From Massilia phyllostachyos (GTDB lineage Bacteria > Pseudomonadota > Gammaproteobacteria > Burkholderiales > Burkholderiaceae_D): DNA of 64,000 nt. The stretch lies in the NCBI RefSeq assembly GCF_021044825.1, contig NZ_JAJNOC010000002.1, positions 372,001-436,000 of the forward strand, read 5' to 3'. Positions 27,400-38,402 of this stretch are shown in pieces (the first letter of the stretch is position 1; each line of letters begins with the position of its first letter). A model generated the notes under the pieces. The model saw only the letters and a list, made by a program, of their open reading frames with translations. It was not told where the DNA came from and did not search any database. The translations under genes were made by a program, and so were the position numbers.

Positions 27400-30300
27400 T
27401 CAAGGACCGGAAACGGTCGTTGGCGGCGCTGGCGGCCGGGCCACCGAGGCCACCGCCGCAATCAATTCTCCTGGCTCCACAGGCTTCGAAATATGGGTCG
27501 AAAAGCCGGCTTCCAGCGCTTTCAGCCGGTCTTCCGGACGGGCAAAGGCGGTCAGCGCGATCGCCGGCAGCTGGCCGCCGGCGTCGCGCGGCAGGGCGCG
27601 CACCCAGCCGATCAGCTCGAAACCGTCGAATTCCGGCATGCCCAGGTCGCTGATCAAGACATCGGGCCGGTGGCTGCGCAGGGCCTCGAAGGCTTCGCGC
27701 GCGCTGGCCGCGACCCGCACCCGGGCATGGCAGTCGGTCAGGATACGCGCAATCAGCTCGCGGCCGTCGCGCGTATCGTCGACCACCAGCACCGTCAGGC
27801 CCGACAGGTCGCGCGCGGCGGCGTCCGCACCCTCCGGCGCGCCCGGGTTGGCGGACGCGGCGGCGCGTTCCGGGCGGCTGGCCGGCAGCGCCTGGGCGCG
27901 CGGCAGCTCGATCGTGAAGCTCGCGCCCTGGCCTTCGCCCGCGCTTTCCGCGCGCACCGTGCCGCCATGCTGCTCGACCAGGTGCTTGACGATCGACAGG
28001 CCCAGCCCGAGGCCGCCGTGGCGGCGCGTCATCGAGGCGTCTTCCTGGCGGAAGCGCTCGAACACGTGGGTGATGAATTCGGGCCGGATGCCGGCGCCGT
28101 TGTCGCGCACCGTGATCGCGACCGTATCCGCGCCTTCGCTTTCGCGCAGCTCGATCTCGACCGCCACCATGCCTTCGCGCGCGGTGAACTTGATCGCGTT
28201 CGACAGCAGGTTCCAGATCACCTGCTGCAGGCGGCCGCTGTCGCCCGCCACCAGGAGACCCCCGGCGCGCGCGTCGTAGCGCTTCTCGATCGCGATGTGC
28301 TTGGCGTCGGCGGCCGGGCGCACGGTCTCGATGGCGGCGTCGATGAAGGAGGCCGGATTCAGGGTCTGCATGTCGAGCAGCACCTTACCCGAGGTGATGC
28401 GGCTCATGTCGAGCAGGTCTTCAATCAGCTGGGCCTGGGCGCGCGCGTTGCGTTCGATGGTCTGCAGGCCGCGCTGCAGGTCGGCGCCGTCGCGGCTGCC
28501 CCGGCGCAGCACCTGCGACCAGCCGAGGATCGCCGACAGCGGCGTGCGCAGTTCGTGCGACAGGGTGGCCAGGAATTCGTCCTTCATCTGGCTGCTGCGC
28601 TCGGCCTCGGCGCGCGCCTCGCGCTCGTTCTCGAGCAGCACCTTGCGCTCCTCGGCGGCGCGCGCGGTGGCTTCGTACAGGCGCGCATTGTCGACCGCGA
28701 TCGCGGCCTGGGCCGCAATGCCGGTGACGATGCGCTCGCTGCGTTCGCTGAACACGCCGGCGTCCGGATGCCCGAACAGCATGGCGCCGAGCAGCTCGCC
28801 GGACGGCGCCAGCACCGGCACCGCCATGAAGCTGGCGGCCGGCCCGAAGGGCAGCGCGCAATCGGCCAGCGACGGTTCCTCGAGCATGTCGGCCGCGCGC
28901 AGCAGGCGCCGGCCGTGCAGCGCGGCGCCGAAGCGCCGGCTGGCCTCGGCGAGGGACAGTTGGGTGAACTGCGCCTTGGCCTCGGCCCCGGCCGCGGTCG
29001 AGAACAGGGTGCCGTCGCCATCCTGCGCCACGTGGTAGAAGGCGCCGTAGCGCGCGCCGCTCACGCCCAGCGCCGCCTCGGTGGCGGCGCACAGCAGCGA
29101 GCGCAGGTCGCGGGTCGAGGCCAGGATGCTGCCGGTGCTGTTGAGCAGTTCGAGCACGGCGGATTCGTCGCGTAGCGCCTGCTCGGTGCGTTTCACGGTG
29201 TCGACGTCGGTATTCGTGCCGAACCAGCGCTGCACCCGGCCGTGACGGTCGCGCACCGCGCTGACCCGGGTCAGGTACCAGCGGTACTGGCAGTCGGCGC
29301 CGCGCAGCGGGAATTCCATCTCGAACGGCTCGCCGCGCTGGATGGTTTCGCGCCAGCGCAGGCTCAGGTGCGGCAGCGCGTCCGGCGCCACCGCGTCCTG
29401 CCATTCCCAGCCCACGCTCTGTTCGGGCGTGCGGCCGGTATAGGCGTACCAGCGGTCGTTGAACCAGACGATGGCGCCGTCGCTGCCGGCCATCCAGGCC
29501 AGCTGCGGGATGGTGTTGGCCAGCGCGCGCAGCAGCTCCTCGCTCTGGCGCAGGGTGTCCTCGGCGCTTTTCCTGCCGCTGATGTCCTGCACCACGCCGG
29601 TCATGCCGGCCAGCTGGTCCTGGGCGCCGGCGTAGTCCGGGCGGCCCACCAGGGCCACCCAGCGCGGCTCGCCCTGGGGCGCGTCGTCCGGCGCAATCCT
29701 GCATTCGATGTTCAGGTCGGCGCGCGCCTTGAAGGCTTTCAGCACGGCGCGCCGCACCTGCAGGCGGTGCTCGGGCTGCAGGCGCGCGCGCAGCTGCGGC
29801 CAGGGCAGCGGGGTATCGGCCGGCAGGCCGAGGATGGCGGCGGCGCGCGCGCCCAGCAGCACGCGGTCGGTGGCCGCGTCCCAGCGCCAGTCGCCCAGGC
29901 GGCCGGCCGCCAGCGCCACCTGCAGGCGGGTGTTGTTTTCGACCAGGGCCTGCTGGTCGAGCTTTCTCTGGGTGATGTCCTGGAAGTAGAGGGTCAGCCC
30001 GTCGGGAGAAGGATGCAGGCGCATCTCGAGCCAGCAGCCCAGGCGGCGGTAGTAGAAATCGCGCACCACGGTTTCGCGCTGCTGCATCGCGCGCAGGCAG
30101 TCCTGGGCCACCGAGGTGCCGTGCAGGTCCTCGAATTCGTCCCACAGATTGCGTCCCACCAGGCCCGAGCGGCTCTTGTCGAGCGGGGCGATCATCTGCA
30201 GGGCGCGCCCGTTGATGTAGGTGATGCGCCAGTCGCGGTCGACCGCGCAGAAGCCGTCGGACAGGCTCTCGAGCATGTTTTCCATGCGCTCGCTGGCGCG

Positions 30301-30420
30301 GCGCAGGGCGTCCTGGGCCGCGATCAGCTCTTCCTCGGCGCGCTGGCGCGCGGCCAGCACGCTCTGGGCGTTGCGCAGGGCGGCGGTGCGCATCAGCTCG
30401 AGTTCGCGTTCGTCGCTCAT
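27400..30420 (-). CDS. Hybrid sensor kinase, PAS-PAS-PAS-GAF-HisKA-HATPase-REC
   Basis: A 1006-residue soluble kinase. A coiled start (10-45) is followed by three PAS regions (about 48-165, 165-290 and 300-425, the last with IPQLAWMAGSDG and PEQSVGWEWQ), a GAF domain (about 430-590), HisKA with His622 (LSHELRTPL), HATPase (NLLSNAIKF, DNGAGI, GLGLGLSIVKH) and a receiver (about 875-995) with acceptor near Asp925 (ISDLGMPEFDG). The start ATG 30420 overlaps the stop of the MetE-like gene (ATGA); the open frame continues upstream but in the wrong gene. The lack of membrane segments and multiple PAS domains suggest a cytoplasmic redox, light or small-molecule signal. Confidence 0.92.
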   Translation of the reverse strand: MSDERELELMRTAALRNAQSVLAARQRAEEELIAAQDALRRASERMENMLESLSDGFCAVDRDWRITYINGRALQMIAPLDKSRSGLVGRNLWDEFEDLHGTSVAQDCLRAMQQRETVVRDFYYRRLGCWLEMRLHPSPDGLTLYFQDITQRKLDQQALVENNTRLQVALAAGRLGDWRWDAATDRVLLGARAAAILGLPADTPLPWPQLRARLQPEHRLQVRRAVLKAFKARADLNIECRIAPDDAPQGEPRWVALVGRPDYAGAQDQLAGMTGVVQDISGRKSAEDTLRQSEELLRALANTIPQLAWMAGSDGAIVWFNDRWYAYTGRTPEQSVGWEWQDAVAPDALPHLSLRWRETIQRGEPFEMEFPLRGADCQYRWYLTRVSAVRDRHGRVQRWFGTNTDVDTVKRTEQALRDESAVLELLNSTGSILASTRDLRSLLCAATEAALGVSGARYGAFYHVAQDGDGTLFSTAAGAEAKAQFTQLSLAEASRRFGAALHGRRLLRAADMLEEPSLADCALPFGPAASFMAVPVLAPSGELLGAMLFGHPDAGVFSERSERIVTGIAAQAAIAVDNARLYEATARAAEERKVLLENEREARAEAERSSQMKDEFLATLSHELRTPLSAILGWSQVLRRGSRDGADLQRGLQTIERNARAQAQLIEDLLDMSRITSGKVLLDMQTLNPASFIDAAIETVRPAADAKHIAIEKRYDARAGGLLVAGDSGRLQQVIWNLLSNAIKFTAREGMVAVEIELRESEGADTVAITVRDNGAGIRPEFITHVFERFRQEDASMTRRHGGLGLGLSIVKHLVEQHGGTVRAESAGEGQGASFTIELPRAQALPASRPERAAASANPGAPEGADAAARDLSGLTVLVVDDTRDGRELIARILTDCHARVRVAASAREAFEALRSHRPDVLISDLGMPEFDGFELIGWVRALPRDAGGQLPAIALTAFARPEDRLKALEAGFSTHISKPVEPGELIAAVASVARPPAPPTTVSGP

Positions 30421-31505
30421 GCGGCCTGCTCCAGGATGCTGCTTGCGAGAACCGTGCCCTCGACCCGCGCGCGCACCTTGGCGAACGCGGTCTCGCGGCT
30501 GACGCGAACGTCGTCGTAGAAGGGCGCGAAGCCGCTGTCGTCGGTGCTGCCCAGGCGATCGACGCCCAGGTATTCGGCGGCGAGCAGCAGCCGGTCGGCC
30601 ACTTGGCGGCTGGTTTCGACCCGGGTGTCGGCGGGGTTGGTAACGCCGACGAACACGCGCTGGTCGGGGCGCGCGTAGTCGCGCGCGATGCGCAGCACGC
30701 GGCTTGGCTCCGGCTGGCCGGCCAGGGCGATGTAGACGCTGCCGGCGCGGATCTCGAACAGCGCCGGCAGCAGCTCGGCGTAGTCGAACCCGGCGCCGGC
30801 GTCGTGGCCTGGGCCGCCCGGCGGGTGGATGCCGAGCGGCGAGACGTGCAGGCCGATCAGCGCCCGCTCGGCGTTCGAGAAGCGCCGCAGCGCCAGGTTG
30901 TTCAGGTGGACGAAGCTGGCCAGCAGGGCGCCGCTGGGGTCGAGGCGCATCGCCAGCGGGCCTTCGGCGAAATCGACCTGCACCTTGTGCGCGCCGGCTT
31001 CCAGGCATTGGCGGATCTCGGTCTCGTGTTCGCGCACGAGGTCGTCCAGGAATTGCTCGCGCGAGTAGCCGGGGATGCCCTCCACGGGGTACATCAGCGA
31101 CAGCGCCGAGGGCGAGATCACCGCCTGCTTGAGCGGCATGGTCGCATGGCGGCGCGCCGCGGCCAGGAAGCTGTCGGCATAGCACTGGTAGCGGAAGGGC
31201 CCGCGTGTGAGGCGCGGCATGCGGTGGCGCGCCTCGTCCGCGTCCGACAGGCGCGCGGGGATGCGGAAGCCGTCCGGCGCCGCGTTCGGCGCGCCGTGCA
31301 CGGGATAGCTCCAGAAATTCTCCAGCTTGCCCTGTTCGCCGTCGCACACCACCGGCGCGCCGGTCGCCTCGAAGGCGGCGATGGTGACGCGCACCGCCTC
31401 GTCGAGCAGCGGCGCCAGCTCGCGCGCCTGGACGCCGGCGCGCACGGCGGCGACCAGCTCGGGCGGGCGCGGGATGCTGCCGATGGGTTCAGTGGGAATC
31501 ATCAT
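30417..31505 (-). CDS. MetE-like (cobalamin-independent methionine synthase II family) protein
   Basis: A 362-residue protein resembling the C-terminal catalytic half of MetE. It starts IPTEPIGSIPRPPEL, typical of this stand-alone family. Later come DGEQGKLENFWSYPV, VQVDFAEGPLAMRLD and the C-terminal GVTNPADTRVETS, which replaces the usual metal-binding Cys. These short homologues are often catabolic or act on other methyl donors, so methionine synthesis is not assured. The start is ATG 31505 or 31502, with GGAGG somewhat far upstream (11 nt). Its stop codon overlaps the start of the hybrid kinase by ATGA, an unexpected coupling of a metabolic enzyme with a sensor. Confidence 0.82.
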   Translation of the reverse strand: MMIPTEPIGSIPRPPELVAAVRAGVQARELAPLLDEAVRVTIAAFEATGAPVVCDGEQGKLENFWSYPVHGAPNAAPDGFRIPARLSDADEARHRMPRLTRGPFRYQCYADSFLAAARRHATMPLKQAVISPSALSLMYPVEGIPGYSREQFLDDLVREHETEIRQCLEAGAHKVQVDFAEGPLAMRLDPSGALLASFVHLNNLALRRFSNAERALIGLHVSPLGIHPPGGPGHDAGAGFDYAELLPALFEIRAGSVYIALAGQPEPSRVLRIARDYARPDQRVFVGVTNPADTRVETSRQVADRLLLAAEYLGVDRLGSTDDSGFAPFYDDVRVSRETAFAKVRARVEGTVLASSILEQAA

Positions 31506-31638
31506 GGCGGGCTTGGCCTCCGGTGCAGCGCGCCGCGCCGGGACGGCGGCGGCAAGCGGAGATCCGGGCCGGACCATTGTAGCCCAGCGCGGCGGGAAGA
31601 GGGCGCATCAGCAGGAAGCAAGGCGTGGGCCTGGCGTC

Positions 31639-32478
31639 TCAGGCGCCGTGGGCGGGCAGGCGCGCCACCTTGGCCAGGGCGTCCTGGAGCTGGTCCAGTT
31701 CGTAGGGCTTCTGCAGGGACAGATAGGGGAACTCGAGGTGGCGCAGCAGGCTGTCGCCGTAGCCCGAGGCGAAGATCACCTTCAGTCCCGGCTGGTTGCC
31801 GACGGCCTGGCGCGCCAGGTCGACCCCGGACATGCCGGGCAGGCTGACGTCCGAGAACAGCACGTCGTAGCGCCGGCCGGCGAGCAGCTCGAGCGCGTCG
31901 TTGGGATGCGCCACGCCGTCGGCCTCGTGGCCGAAGGCCTTCAGCATCTCGCACACCAGGTACTGGGAATCGAGATTGTCCTCGACCACCAGGATGCTCA
32001 GGCTGGCGTCTTCCGGCGCCGCGTCCAGCACCAGGGGCTCGGGAGCGGGTGGCGCCAGCGCGACCATCACGCCGGCGACTGCCGCGCCGTCGAAGACCGG
32101 GGTCAGCCACAGGTCGCAACGGTGTTCGTTCAGTCCCTCCGCGCTGCGAAACGCGGGCACGGCGCCGTTCACCACGGCCGGCTGCCCGTTCCAGGCCCCC
32201 TGCAGGGCGGCGCCTGCGCTCGACAGCGGCGGCGGCAGCACCGAGGGCACCGAACCGCCCGGCGTGCGTCCGGCTCCGAGGCCGGCCAGGGCGGCATACG
32301 CCTCGTTAAAGACCAGCACCGTCTCGCGCCCCCACACCAGCAGCCCGGGCAGCGGCGAATTCAGCAGCAGATCGGCGGCCACGCGCAGGGGCGCCGGCCA
32401 GCCCGAAGGATCGCCCAGGACGCTGGCGGACCAGTCGTAGGAAGCGGTGGAACACGGGGACAGGACGAGTTCAGGCAT
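31639..32478 (-). CDS. PAS-REC response regulator
   Basis: A 279-residue protein with an N-terminal PAS-like domain (about 15-145: LPGLLVWGRETVLVFNEAYAAL) and a C-terminal receiver (about 160-275) with VVEDNLDS, acceptor Asp in FSDVSLPGMSG and KPYELDQL. There is no output domain after the receiver, so it probably works by protein contact, for example as a phosphate sink or carrier for the neighbouring hybrid kinases. The start is ATG 32478 with a weak ribosome binding site. It is followed on the same strand by the MetE-like and kinase genes, 133 bp away. Confidence 0.85.
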   Translation of the reverse strand: MPELVLSPCSTASYDWSASVLGDPSGWPAPLRVAADLLLNSPLPGLLVWGRETVLVFNEAYAALAGLGAGRTPGGSVPSVLPPPLSSAGAALQGAWNGQPAVVNGAVPAFRSAEGLNEHRCDLWLTPVFDGAAVAGVMVALAPPAPEPLVLDAAPEDASLSILVVEDNLDSQYLVCEMLKAFGHEADGVAHPNDALELLAGRRYDVLFSDVSLPGMSGVDLARQAVGNQPGLKVIFASGYGDSLLRHLEFPYLSLQKPYELDQLQDALAKVARLPAHGA

Positions 32479-32584
32479 GGGCAGGGTGTTGTAGGAAGGA
32501 AAAGATGGCGGTCATCCTACACCAAACGCCACAATGTTGCCTTTTCGCTCCGTGCGTGTGCATCCCCCGGAAACGGGCAAAAAA

Positions 32585-33660
32585 GGCTGTGTTCGCGTTA
32601 GTTATGGATTTGCAGCCTCCTTCACTGAACTTGTCGTACCGCAGCACATAGCCACTGCGCTGGTGTACGCAACGCGTGCGCATCCAATAATCGCTGCCAC
32701 CCGGAATAGTTCGCCAGGTAGCGGCTGGCCACGCCCTTGAAGCGCACCAGCCAGTTCTTGAAGCGGCTGTGCCAGCCATTCACGTTCTGAATGTGGATCG
32801 CACCGCGTGCGCGCCGCCCGGCCCGCACGTTGATGGATTCGTGCATGATTCCGGCGTCGAGGGCAAACCGGACATAGGCCGCAGCGCCATCGCTGATGAG
32901 CAGCCCGTCGCCGGGCAGCACCGACTGCAGGCAGGTATGTAATTGCGCAGCGGTCACGGGACCGCGTCCGGTATGAAAGTCCAACGTCGTGCCGATGCGG
33001 TCACGCGCCACCAGCAGGCAATCGTGCTCGCGGTTGATGCCGCGCCGCCGGGCCGCGCCACCACGCTTGCGCGGCGGGCGCGACAAGGTGCGCGAACCCT
33101 TCTGCGATTCCAGTCTGTAGGTTTCGTCGGCCTCTATGATGCCCGTCAATGTGGCGGGCCGGTGCCGGGCGGCGCCCGGCGCGAATCGGTGGCGCCAGCG
33201 AAAACTCGTCGTGCGATGCACGCCGGTAACGAGCGCCGCGTCGCGTACGGTGCGTGATTCCAGCAAGCACTTGATATATGGCAGCCAGCACTCGCGCTTG
33301 CGCAGCCGGGCCAGCGGCGTGCCGGTCAGCGCGTTAAAGGAGCGGCGACAACCCAGGCAGCGATAACGCTGCAGGCCGCTGGCGAAGCCGGAGCGGTGCA
33401 AGCGCGCGCAAGCACAATGCGGACAGGGCCGGCCTGCCGCGGCCGCTTCGATGAGCGCCAGGCATTCGGCCGGGTCGCGGATGCTGTCGAGCCAGTCGCG
33501 CAGCCGGGCAAGATCGGCGCTGGACAATGGCGCGGCGGTCAGAAAAGCAAACAATTCGTCGAAGCGCGGGCCTTGCATCGTCACTCCAGATGAGTTAACT
33601 CGACGATGCGTAGGACTTCGACAACGCGTTTTGGTTCACCCAACGATCGCGAACACAGCC
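32585..33660 (-). mobile_element. IS1595-family insertion sequence, complete
   Basis: A 1076-bp element. The ends carry matching inverted repeats starting ggctgtgttcgcg: left 32585-32597, and right 33648-33660 as cgcgaacacagcc, with partial identity continuing inward. The flanks share caaaaaa on both sides (left 32578-32584, right from 33661), compatible with a target duplication of about 8 bp blurred by the A-tract. One intact transposase gene fills it. The right end sits exactly at the T-tract of a minus-strand terminator. Confidence 0.85.
32622..33578 (-). CDS. IS1595-family transposase (ISXO2-like)
   Basis: A 318-residue transposase. The N-terminal half has a zinc ribbon (CPHCACARLH...YRCLGCRRSF) and a helix-turn-helix region (VRDAALVTGVHRTTSFRWRHRF). 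The catalytic core shows IEADETY, LISDGAAAY and NVNGWHSRFKNWL, the pattern of the DDE_Tnp_ISXO2 domain. ATG 33578 is chosen because GGAG lies 5 nt before it; GTG 33584 is an alternative. The gene is full-length and undamaged, so the element may still be active. Its strand is that of the upstream signalling genes. Confidence 0.92.
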   Translation of the reverse strand: MQGPRFDELFAFLTAAPLSSADLARLRDWLDSIRDPAECLALIEAAAAGRPCPHCACARLHRSGFASGLQRYRCLGCRRSFNALTGTPLARLRKRECWLPYIKCLLESRTVRDAALVTGVHRTTSFRWRHRFAPGAARHRPATLTGIIEADETYRLESQKGSRTLSRPPRKRGGAARRRGINREHDCLLVARDRIGTTLDFHTGRGPVTAAQLHTCLQSVLPGDGLLISDGAAAYVRFALDAGIMHESINVRAGRRARGAIHIQNVNGWHSRFKNWLVRFKGVASRYLANYSGWQRLLDAHALRTPAQWLCAAVRQVQ

Positions 33661-33661
33661 C

Positions 33662-33691
33662 AAAAAAAAGCCCGCTTCCTGGGAAGCGGGC
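33662..33691 (-). terminator. Rho-independent terminator on the minus strand
   Basis: Stem gcccgcttc (33670-33678) with gaagcgggc (33683-33691). On the minus strand it is followed by eight T (33669-33662), after which the IS begins. No protein gene ends here, so it probably closes a small RNA. Confidence 0.85.
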
Positions 33692-33758
33692 TGAATCTAT
33701 TTCCTTGGAGGAGAATAGAGGAGACAGGAAGCATGATGCTGCAATGCGGAAAATTCGT
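33662..33758 (-). ncRNA. Candidate small RNA with anti-Shine-Dalgarno motifs
   Basis: A strong terminator faces the minus strand with no protein gene upstream of it. Reading toward it, the minus strand contains CTCCTC and TCTCCTCC within a C/U-rich single-stranded stretch (about 33700-33725), a design used by small RNAs that block ribosome binding sites. An A/T-rich region at 33761-33800 (ttgatg and tataaat on the minus strand) might be its promoter, but the spacing (14-15 bp) is poor. The same stretch could instead be the leader of a small plus-strand ORF beginning near 33734. Length about 97 nt if correct. Confidence 0.4.
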
Positions 33759-33899
33759 CCAATTTATATTTGCAATGACTGTCATCAAGGATATTAATGA
33801 GTTTCATTTGTCAAGCTGCACGTCGCGCGGGCGCGACGCCCGCGCACTCATCCGTGCGCACGCTTGGTGAGCGGTGGAAAATGTTCTAGGATGGCAACT

Positions 33900-35819
33900 A
33901 TGTTAAAACCTTCCCTGCTCGCCTGCGCTTGTGCGGCGCTGTTCCTGTCGCACGCTGCCCGCGGGCAGGTGCAGACACAGGCGCAGGATCCCGATCCGCT
34001 GGCGGACTATTCGCTGGAGCAGCTGTCCGACATCGTGGTCACCTCGGTATCGCGCCAGCCCGAACGCCTGGCCAGCACCCCCGCCTCCGTCTACGTGATC
34101 AGCGGCGCCGACATCGCGCGCTCCGGCGCGACCTCGCTGCCGGAAGCGCTGCGCCTGGCGCCGAACCTGCAGGTGGCGCTCGCCGGCGGGCGCGAGTACG
34201 CCATCAGCGCGCGCGGCTTCTCCTCGCAGCTGGCCAACAAGCTGCTGGTGCTGGTCGATGGCCGCAGCGTGTATTCGCCGCTGTTCTCGGGCGTTTTCTG
34301 GGAGTCGCTCGACGTGGCGCTGCCGGACGTCGAGCGGATCGAGGTCATCAGCGGCCCGGGCGGCACGATCTGGGGCACGAATGCCGTCAACGGCGTCATC
34401 AACATCATCACCCGCAGCGCCGCCGACACCCAGGGCGGCCTGGTGCAGGCCCATGCCGGCAACCGCGAAGCGGGCGTGACGGCGCGCTACGGCGCCCGCC
34501 TGCCGAACGGCGCCGCGCTGCGCGCCTGGGCCAAGCGCGACCACGCCGACGCGCCGGCCGGCGACGCCTTCGCCATGGGCAGCGGCAGCAGCACGCGGCG
34601 CCAGGCCGGCTTCAGCCTTGACTGGGCGCAGGACGCGGGCGCCTTGAGCGTCAGCGGCGACGCCTACCAGGGCGCGCTGCGCGCGTCGCGCTACCAATCG
34701 CGCATCGATTTCTCGGGCGGGAACCTGGGCGCGCGCTACGACACGCGCCTGTCCGACCTTACCTACCTGCGGCTGCAGGCCTGGTTCGACCAGTCGCGCC
34801 GCGACCAGTTCGGCGCCGGCCGCCACCACCTCGACACCATCGACCTCGAGGCCCAGCTGGGCACCCGCCTGGGCCAGCACCATGTGCTGAGCTGGGGCGG
34901 CGGCTACCGCCAGGGGCGCGACCGCTTCCGGAACGGGCCGGTGCTGCAGTTCGCGCCGACCCGGCGCACCCTGCGCTGGACCAACCTGTTCGCCCAGGAC
35001 GAGATCGCGCTGGCCCCGACGCTGCGCGCGACTGCCGGCCTGCGCCTGGAGCACAATGACTATACCGGCATGGAAGCGCTGCCGAGCCTGCGTCTGGCCT
35101 GGGACGCGGCGCCCGGCGCCATGCTGTGGGCGGCGGCCTCGCGCACGGTGCGCGCGCCGGCCCGCATCGACCGCGACCTGCGCCTGGCCGACCCCGTTGC
35201 GGACGGCGAGCGCTACCTGGTCGAAGAAAGCCCGGAGATGGAGTCGGAGACCGCCAAGGTGTTCGAACTCGGCTGGCGCGCCCAGCCCACCAGCATCCTG
35301 TCGTGGTCGGCCACGGTGTTCTACAGCGACTACGCGCGCCTGCGCACGCTGGAGCCCCGCCCCGGCCTGCCGGCGACCTTCCGCAACCTCGGCCACGGCC
35401 GGGTGCGCGGGCTGGAGCTGTGGGGTAGCTGGCAGGCGGCGCGCGGCTGGCGCCTGCTGGCGGGCGGGGTCTGGCAAGAGATCCATACCGGCGTGGCGCC
35501 GTCCAGCCTGGACGCCTCGGCGCGCGCCGGGCTGGCCACCAACGACCCGCGCAGCTATTGGAGCCTGCGCTCCTCGCACGATATCCGGCCCGGCCTGAGC
35601 GCCGACCTGATGCTGCGGCGCGTGGCGCGCCTGCCGCAGCCCGCGGTGCCGGGCTATCATGAGCTGGACGCCCGGCTGGCCTGGCAAGCCCGCCCGGACC
35701 TGGAACTGGCCCTCGTGGGCCGCAACCTGCTGCATGCGCGCCATCCCGAATTCGGGGCGGCGGGCCTGCGCCAACTGGCCGAACGCGGTGTGTTCGCCAG
35801 CGCTTCGCTGCGCTTCTGA
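33900..35819 (+). CDS. TonB-dependent outer membrane receptor
   Basis: A 639-residue receptor with a signal peptide, a plug domain (VVTSVSRQPERLASTPASVYVIS; GREYAISARGFSSQLANKLLVLVDGRSVY; SGPGGTIWGTNAVNGVINIIT) and a barrel ending in the aromatic LRF. It is of the BtuB/catecholate-receptor type, with no visible ligand cue. AGGA lies 8 nt before ATG 33900; ATG 33891 is the alternative. It is 15 bp upstream of the YfiR gene, which itself is coupled to a hybrid kinase, so the three form one operon. The receptor may feed or sense the ligand for that signalling pair. Confidence 0.9.
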   Translation: MLKPSLLACACAALFLSHAARGQVQTQAQDPDPLADYSLEQLSDIVVTSVSRQPERLASTPASVYVISGADIARSGATSLPEALRLAPNLQVALAGGREYAISARGFSSQLANKLLVLVDGRSVYSPLFSGVFWESLDVALPDVERIEVISGPGGTIWGTNAVNGVINIITRSAADTQGGLVQAHAGNREAGVTARYGARLPNGAALRAWAKRDHADAPAGDAFAMGSGSSTRRQAGFSLDWAQDAGALSVSGDAYQGALRASRYQSRIDFSGGNLGARYDTRLSDLTYLRLQAWFDQSRRDQFGAGRHHLDTIDLEAQLGTRLGQHHVLSWGGGYRQGRDRFRNGPVLQFAPTRRTLRWTNLFAQDEIALAPTLRATAGLRLEHNDYTGMEALPSLRLAWDAAPGAMLWAAASRTVRAPARIDRDLRLADPVADGERYLVEESPEMESETAKVFELGWRAQPTSILSWSATVFYSDYARLRTLEPRPGLPATFRNLGHGRVRGLELWGSWQAARGWRLLAGGVWQEIHTGVAPSSLDASARAGLATNDPRSYWSLRSSHDIRPGLSADLMLRRVARLPQPAVPGYHELDARLAWQARPDLELALVGRNLLHARHPEFGAAGLRQLAERGVFASASLRF

Positions 35820-35834
35820 AACCATCATTAGAAC

Positions 35835-36439
35835 ATGACGAGAATTCTTCCCGACCGTAGGCGCCGCCTGGCTTGCCGGGCGCTCGCGCTGCCGCTGGTG
35901 CTGGCGGCGGGCGCCGCTGGAGCCGCAGCCGCGGCGCCGACCGCGGCCCCGGGTTCGGCGGCGGATGCGCCGGCGCTCGAGCGCCGGGTCAAGGCCGCCT
36001 TCCTGTATAAATTCCTCGGCTACGCCGAGTTTCCCGCCAACGCCTTCGGCGACGCCGGCGCGCCGCTGCTGATCGTGGTGGTCGGCTCGGACGACATGGC
36101 GCTCGAGCTGGCCCGCATCGCGGCCGGACGCGCCGTCGCCGGCCGCCCGATCACGGTGCGCCAGGTGCGCGCCGACGAGGCGCCGCCGGCGGCCCACCTG
36201 CTGTTCGTGGCCGGCAGCGACAACGAGCGCGCGGCCCGCGTGCTGCGCGCCGCGCCCGGCGCCTTCCTCACCGTCACCGAGTGCGACGGCGGGCTGCGCC
36301 TGGGCAGCGTGATCAACTTCCGCATCATCGACGAACGCGTGCGCTTCGACGTCTCGCTCGACGCCGCCGATCGCAAGAACGTTAAACTCAGTTCGCGCCT
36401 GCTGACCGTGGCGAACCGGGTCCAGAAGGGAGGTTCGTG

Positions 36440-36440
<1 letters not shown>
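35835..36440 (+). CDS. YfiR-family periplasmic regulator (DUF4154)
   Basis: A 201-residue periplasmic protein with a signal sequence rich in Ala and the YfiR family core: VKAAFLYKFLGYAEFPANAF, IVVVGSDDMALEL, LFVAGSDNERAARVL and the C-terminal INFRIIDERVRFDVSLDAADRKNVKLSSRLL. In Pseudomonas YfiR binds the periplasmic CHASE8 domain of the diguanylate cyclase YfiN and represses it. Here the partner gene right downstream encodes a CHASE8-like domain joined to a histidine kinase. The stop codon shares one base with the kinase start (TGATG). Repression of the kinase is inferred. Confidence 0.88.
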
Positions 36441-38332
<1,892 letters not shown>

Positions 38333-38343
38333 GACGCCGGACG

Positions 38344-38373
38344 AAAAAAAGCGGAAGCGTTTGCACGCTTCCG
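38344..38373 (-). terminator. Rho-independent terminator of the PEP-CTERM gene
   Basis: Stem gcggaagcg with cgcttccgc around ttgcac, followed on the minus strand by a run of T. It lies 30 bp after the PEP-CTERM stop codon. Confidence 0.85.
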
Positions 38374-38402
38374 CCGATGACCCAAAGATTCCCTCAGGCT
38401 GT

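Noticed and set aside
27493..29175. Plus-strand open frame of 560 residues
   Set aside because: Shadow of the PAS-GAF hybrid kinase; no start signal and biased composition.
30421..31347. Longer N-terminus of the PAS-GAF kinase
   Set aside because: The frame is open by chance through the MetE-like gene; the ATGA overlap marks the real start at 30420.
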